Shown here: positions 4,967 to 5,101 of the stretch, piece after piece
Position numbering within the stretch: position 1 is the stretch's first letter
How the letters are laid out: each line of letters begins with the position of its first letter
Source: Gemmatimonadota bacterium
GTDB taxonomy: Bacteria > Gemmatimonadota > Gemmatimonadetes > Gemmatimonadales > Gemmatimonadaceae
Direction of reading: 5' to 3'
DNA: 5,101 bases
Assembly: GCA_003131365.1 (NCBI GenBank)
Contig: PKVB01000126.1
Span: 13,658-18,758 of the forward strand
Translations under genes and position numbers: made by a program
The notes under the pieces: model-generated
What the model saw: the letters and a program-made list of their open reading frames with translations, nothing else
Told to the model about the DNA's origin: nothing
The model's database searches: none

Positions 4967-5101
4967 TTGTCCAGCCAGGTCGCGGTAGAGCGAATCGCCG
5001 AGGTAGAAAAGAGGAGCGCCGGGCTTCGTAAAGAGCTTGGGCTCATCGACTTGGTGCTGATGCAGATCCTAGGCATCAGTCGTCATAGTTTTGCTTTCTC
5101 T
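4967..5101 (+). CDS. Possible start of an APC-family permease, cut by the window edge (or a remnant)
   Basis: The plus-strand frame through 4982-5077 reads AEVEKRSAGLRKELGLIDLV and on to LMQILGIS. This resembles the cytoplasmic lead and first helix of amino acid-polyamine-organocation permeases (K/R-x-LGLxDLVLxQIL). About three quarters of codons in this part end in G or C. There is no in-frame ATG before the motif; the TTG at 4967 is the most plausible start, and a GTG at 4931 lies inside the operator. After LGIS the frame reads SRHSFAFS, which does not look like the glycine-rich helix expected, so a frameshift or a degraded copy is possible. It is divergent from blaI and shares its upstream region. 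The family call rests on a short match from memory of the family pattern. Confidence 0.4.
   Translation, partial: MSSQVAVERIAEVEKRSAGLRKELGLIDLVLMQILGISRHSFAFS

Noticed and set aside
4931..5090. Minus-strand reading at the right edge that includes KPGAPLFYLGDSLYRDLA
   Set aside because: It looks protein-like for a short stretch, but it is bounded by a TAG and a TGA with no start codon, and third-position GC is lower than in the plus-strand permease-like frame.

Overview
The window is GC-rich bacterial DNA. It carries five genes packed on the minus strand, plus the probable start of a divergent gene at the right edge. No rRNA, tRNA, CRISPR array or insertion sequence was seen. The base composition, the BlaI/M56 pair and the large HEAT-repeat proteins would fit an environmental phylum such as Gemmatimonadota or Acidobacteriota. 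That placement is inference; there is no taxonomic marker here.

Reading along the minus strand from the right: (1) a BlaI/MecI-type winged-helix repressor (4850-4422); (2) five bases later, a BlaR1-like membrane zinc metallopeptidase of family M56 (4416-2281), whose extracytoplasmic C-terminus is a HEAT-repeat domain instead of the penicillin-binding sensor of classical BlaR1; (3) an intrinsic terminator (about 2275-2243); (4) a secreted all-HEAT protein (2178-748) whose repeats resemble the M56 sensor domain and which ends in nearly the same Trp/Pro tail; (5) eight bases later, a short lipoprotein carrying only the core of an S41 peptidase fold (739-230); (6) the first 57 codons of another exported protein (173-1), cut by the window edge. 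On the plus strand, 4967-5101 probably encodes the beginning of an APC-type permease, or a remnant of one.

The regulatory layout is the most notable part. A 14-bp palindrome, GTTGAAAAATCAAC, lies upstream of the repressor gene. A second, diverged copy lies exactly 21 bp away, centre to centre, over the presumed promoter. A third copy, identical at 13 of 14 positions, lies upstream of the HEAT gene, just past the terminator. The simplest model is that the BlaI-type repressor controls both its own blaI-blaR1 operon and a second transcription unit (HEAT protein, S41-like lipoprotein and perhaps the next exported protein). The M56 protease would relieve repression when its periplasmic HEAT domain senses something, possibly the secreted HEAT protein or a shared ligand. 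Repressor binding and signalling are inferred; the palindromes, spacing, domain swap and shared tails can be read directly from the sequence.
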